Shown here piece by piece: positions 60,657-64,000 of a stretch of DNA of 64,000 nt (position 1 is its first letter; every line of letters starts with the position of its first letter). The stretch comes from Bigelowiella natans CCMP2755 (lineage: Eukaryota; Cercozoa; Chlorarachniophyceae), in NCBI GenBank assembly GCA_000320545.1, contig ADNK01001985.1:29166-93165 (forward strand). The letters run 5' to 3'. The translations under genes were made by a program, and so were the position numbers. The notes under the pieces were generated by a model that did no database searches, was not told the DNA's origin, and saw nothing but the letters and a program-made list of their open reading frames with translations.

Positions 60657-61135
60657 ACGCACACACTTTATATTTCCATCGTATTATTTTTTCGAATATG
60701 ACTACCTGGACATCGACGATCATTAGGTTCAAGAACTCGACGCTGGTAATTGTTATTATTCAGTGTTGGAAACAGCTCGCGCACATAGAAAAAAAAGGGG
60801 GGGGGGAGGGGGGGGGGGAGGGAAGGAGTGAATGTGTATGCGTGGCAAGCCTTTTAGAGGTTAAGAATGGTGTAAAAATTGCATGCCATCGGTCCGGCTG
60901 TCGAAAGAAATATGAGGTTGTTCTCTAGCCCTAAAACAACTCCTATCCTGTTCCTTAGCGCGCCTACGGGGATTTGGTGTCACAGTTCACAAAAGCCATT
61001 GCGAAGAACATTGAGCGCAGGATGAAAATTTGTAAGCGATTTGATGCCTAACATGTAGATGATATAGTAGGAAATTGTGTGTTTCCTTGTCCTCCTGCCC
61101 TCCCCCCCTCTCCTCCTTATATACACACACATATG

Positions 61136-61173
<38 letters not shown>

Positions 61174-61243
61174 GTTATTGTTATTGTTACTGTCACTCAG
61201 TCAGAGGAGCCTGCAAAATTCCTTGACTCTGAGGTAATGGAAA

Positions 61244-61278
<35 letters not shown>

Positions 61279-61512
61279 CGATGACGATGACGATAACGAA
61301 AATTATATAGCAAATGCGCGCTATGCACTATAACATAACCACACATCACCAAATTCTTATTAGTAGTGGGGAGGGGAGGAGCAGCTGAGAAGCTTTGTCT
61401 TTGTGCATGGTTTGAAGATGAAGACTTTGTTTGATCTTATCTCACAGATGAAAGTCCATGACCTAGTGCAGGAAATGCACGCAGTTGCCGCATCTCCTGA
61501 GCTGTAATAATT

Positions 61513-61549
<37 letters not shown>

Positions 61550-61845
61550 GTGTTATCCGTAGAGACATCGATCCCAAAATTGATCATCATCATCATCATC
61601 ATCATCATTATCACCATCCAGCAACTTTTACTAATTGTACTACTACTACTACTACTATTGACAGGTTTGAAGAATTTGTGCGACTGAAGGTCGTTCCGCC
61701 GCTGCTTTCGCTGCTACCCCATGAGAACACAGGTAGAGCTTCTTCATCGCTTCATACCGTATCGATGAGTATATAAACATATAACGTGGATGATGGTGGT
61801 GAGCGATCTACATAACCAATGTTGTACTGATGAGATGTGGGTGCG

Positions 61846-61876
<31 letters not shown>

Positions 61877-62003
61877 CCCTTCCCTCCTCCTCCTCCCCCC
61901 CCTCCTCCTCCTCCTCCTCCTACCCCTCGATCATGCGCTTAGACATTTCCATAGAAGTCGTCGACCTGCTCAAAGAGTTTACGGTAAGTGTTTGCGCGCC
62001 GTA

Positions 62004-62044
<41 letters not shown>

Positions 62045-62244
62045 TATATGTGTGTGCGCGTGTGTGTATAAATCAGGAGCCAGAAGGGTACGGATACGAC
62101 CAAGACAGCCGCGACGCACTTCTTGAAGAACTAGTCACAAACGACATGATTCCGGTCATTATTGCCTTAATCTCACTCGAAATGCTAGCATTTAGACCAT
62201 CAGGAAGAGGAGGAGGGGGAGGAGTATAGTGTGAAATGGTGATA

Positions 62245-62281
<37 letters not shown>

Positions 62282-62359
62282 CGATGATGGTGTTGGTGGG
62301 TGAAGATGTGGATAAGATGATAGCATCGTACGAAAATTTGTCACCTAATGAATTTTGTG

Positions 62360-62407
<48 letters not shown>

Positions 62408-62747
62408 GCTTCTGGTGGCTAACTTGGATCGGTAGCACTATCATCACAACTTATCCCTCCTCCTCCTCCTCCTCCTCCTCCTCATCCTCATCCTCGTCCT
62501 CGTCATTCTTTTCCTCTGATACTACGACTTGATTCATCTACGACTAGTACTACAACTACTACTACTACTAGTAGTAGTAGTAGTAGTACTATTCTAATAA
62601 ACAACCACAGCAAGAACATATCAATGACTAATCAGGTTGAAGGAGGAGGAGGAGGAAGACAAACAAGCTGTACATGCAACACTCGGTAGTACTGGATGGT
62701 GTGCTAATCTTTGTTGGAGAAGTAGGAGTAGGAGGAGAAGAAGTAGC

Positions 62748-62781
<34 letters not shown>

Positions 62782-63368
62782 ATCGAATTGCTGTAATCTC
62801 ATCACCAAAGATGGTGAGTATACTGCTCGCTTCCCACTAACAAGTACTGTTTGTTGTAACAAGGTATATTCGAGAACCTGATGGAAATCGCTCCTGAAGT
62901 AGCTGTGAGAAAACTGGTGGCAGGAGACTCCAAGGTGACGATGACGACGATGATGATGCTGATGATAAATCGATATCCGAATAGAATGTTGTTGTTTACT
63001 TCGCGGTCTTTGAGTGGCGAGCAACATATACTCGCCAGAGCAAACATCGTTATTATTTGTTCTTCCTTCCCTCTCTCCTTTTGTACATGCATCATCGATC
63101 TTGATTGGTTCTCTGCTATATCTTCTGACATCTTCTTCTTTCTCATCATCTTCTTCTTCTTCACAGCTGATTGATTGGCTATTGAAGCGTTTGCGCAAGG
63201 TAAAAAACGTTGTGGCAAAGTAGTTGCTTCTAGGAAAAGAAGAAGAACAAGAAGCGCATGATGAGTTCAATCATAGGAGGGAAAGGGAGGAGGCGGGCGG
63301 GGAGGGGAGAGACTTAGTATTGCTTAGAGCTTTCTCGATGATGTAGCAAATTGGAGTTCTTCTACGTG

Positions 63369-63402
<34 letters not shown>

Positions 63403-63638
63403 TACTGTACTTTATCAAAATTAACATTTTCACATGATTACGTGCGTGGTGTTGGGCTCACACGTGTACTACTACTTCTACTACTACTACTTCTACTACT
63501 ACTACTTCTACTTCTATCACTACTCTACCACCTTTTAACCTACTACAGGGTGAATTCGATGAAAACCAGCTGTACTCCAGCGAGATCCTCTCCATGATTC
63601 TTTTGTCGCAGGATGGTGAGTGAGTGAGTTAGGAGACC

Positions 63639-63705
<67 letters not shown>

Positions 63706-64000
63706 AGTGATCGTATAAGTTTATATGGGGGATCTCGCGGGGGCACAGAGGGTTTTGTATGCATTCCCTCTCAGTCACACGCACAGGGGGGGGTGTGGCA
63801 CGAGGACAAAAGATATACGTATGAAATAGGAAGTGGGAAAGAGAGGTTATACTAATAGAGAAGTATCCACATATATCAATGTATATATATATATATGTAT
63901 ATGTGTGTGTGAGTGTTAGTGTCTCAGAGTCTGTATCGCTTCACCTAGGCCCCTTGAAAATAATTTCTCTCGACTGTAAAAGTGAAGAGGGGGGGGGGGT
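59883..64000 (+). CDS. CTNNBL1: CTNNBL1 (beta-catenin-like 1), 5' part, runs off the right edge
   Basis: CTNNBL1 is an armadillo-repeat nuclear protein that binds the Prp19/CDC5L spliceosome complex. Exons visible begin MNVDRILSEVKRSDK (59883) and include an acidic stretch LDDDDDDDKPTL (60357-60460). The diagnostic part follows: YGDLVSQFTKAIAKNIERRM, SEEPAKFLDSE, MKVHDLVQEMHAVAASPEL, FEEFVRLKVVPPLLSLLPHE then NT, DISIEVVDLLKEFT, DALLEELVTNDMIP joined to LLVANLDRL, EEEEEDKQAVHATLG, FENLMEIAPEVAVRKLVAGD, LIDWLLKRLRK, and GEFDENQLYSSEILSMILLS then QD, ending at about 63615. Each block matches the CTNNBL1 order. Small exons near 60730-61020 have phase problems, so one boundary there is wrong in my model. 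The sequence from 63616 to the window end is intron; the C-terminal half is outside. Confidence 0.92.
60578..60665 (+). repeat. Compound (TC)n(AC)n microsatellite
   Basis: TC tract then AC tract with CACGCA variants in a CTNNBL1 intron. Confidence 0.9.
61138..61170 (+). repeat. (TA)n microsatellite
   Basis: TA tract in a CTNNBL1 intron. Similar tracts lie at 61515-61545 and 62008-62038 in the next introns. Confidence 0.9.
62244..62405 (+). repeat. (GAT)n and (TC)n microsatellites
   Basis: GAT tract at 62244-62289 and TC tract at 62365-62404 within the CTNNBL1 intron of about 62155-62408. The TC tract runs directly into the CCAG acceptor. Confidence 0.9.
63640..63706 (+). repeat. Compound (TA)n(TG)n microsatellite
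   Basis: TA tract then TG tract starting about 25 bp after the last visible CTNNBL1 donor. Confidence 0.9.

Noticed and set aside
1-64000. Intact transposons, retroelements or integrated viral genes
   Set aside because: No reverse transcriptase, integrase, transposase or capsid-like open frame was recognised in any frame; only short non-coding repeats are supported.

Overview
This is nuclear DNA from a photosynthetic eukaryote. Coding sequence is cut into many short exons by canonical GT-AG introns, and most introns carry microsatellites. At least two predicted proteins begin with a signal-peptide-like hydrophobic segment followed by a Ser/Arg-rich stretch, the bipartite plastid-targeting pattern of algae with complex (secondary) plastids. 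The transit-like parts lack an obvious Phe after the predicted cleavage site, which would fit a chlorarachniophyte such as Bigelowiella better than a stramenopile or cryptophyte. That assignment is inference, not proof. No prokaryotic features, tRNA, rRNA or CRISPR array were recognised. No intact transposon was seen.

Layout, left to right: 3' part of a dihydroflavonol-reductase-like SDR (+, 1-1466); membrane-anchored SAM methyltransferase (-, 2375-6594); IMP4 U3 snoRNP protein (+, 7212-9227); TRPV-like ankyrin/TRP channel (-, 9934-13264); multi-pass membrane protein (+, about 13531-15339); plastid-targeted HCF107/MBB1-like HAT/TPR protein (-, 16296-20426); small plastid-targeted protein of unknown function (+, 21840-23052); Rieske oxygenase of the PAO/Tic55 type (+, about 23430-26481); Rab5/21/22-type GTPase (+, 28125-29809); PH-like domain protein (-, 30841-33072); helical protein with a disordered tail (+, 34570-37773); START-like protein (-, about 38479-42640); TFIIIC90/GTF3C4-like factor (+, 43034-49349); long coiled-coil protein (-, 49898-59034); CTNNBL1 (+, 59883 to beyond the right edge).

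Gene orientation mostly alternates, giving six convergent and six divergent intergenic spaces. All six convergent spaces, plus one tandem space at 26.5-28.1 kb, hold a distinctive DNA rich in CTAG, GCATGC and TGCATGCA. No divergent (promoter) space does. One pair of these blocks is a clear diverged inverted repeat of about 300 bp, placed in the same orientation relative to the gene upstream of it. This 3'-end-associated repeat landscape is the most unusual structure in the window.

The genes do not form a pathway. They are housekeeping genes (ribosome biogenesis, Pol III transcription, splicing-associated CTNNBL1, vesicle traffic), plastid genes (mRNA maturation, Rieske oxygenase) and signalling or structural genes (TRP channel, PH, START-like, coiled coil). 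Exon boundaries were inferred by eye from GT/AG sites, reading phase and family similarity. They are firm for IMP4, Rab, the methyltransferase and most of the TRP gene, and approximate elsewhere.
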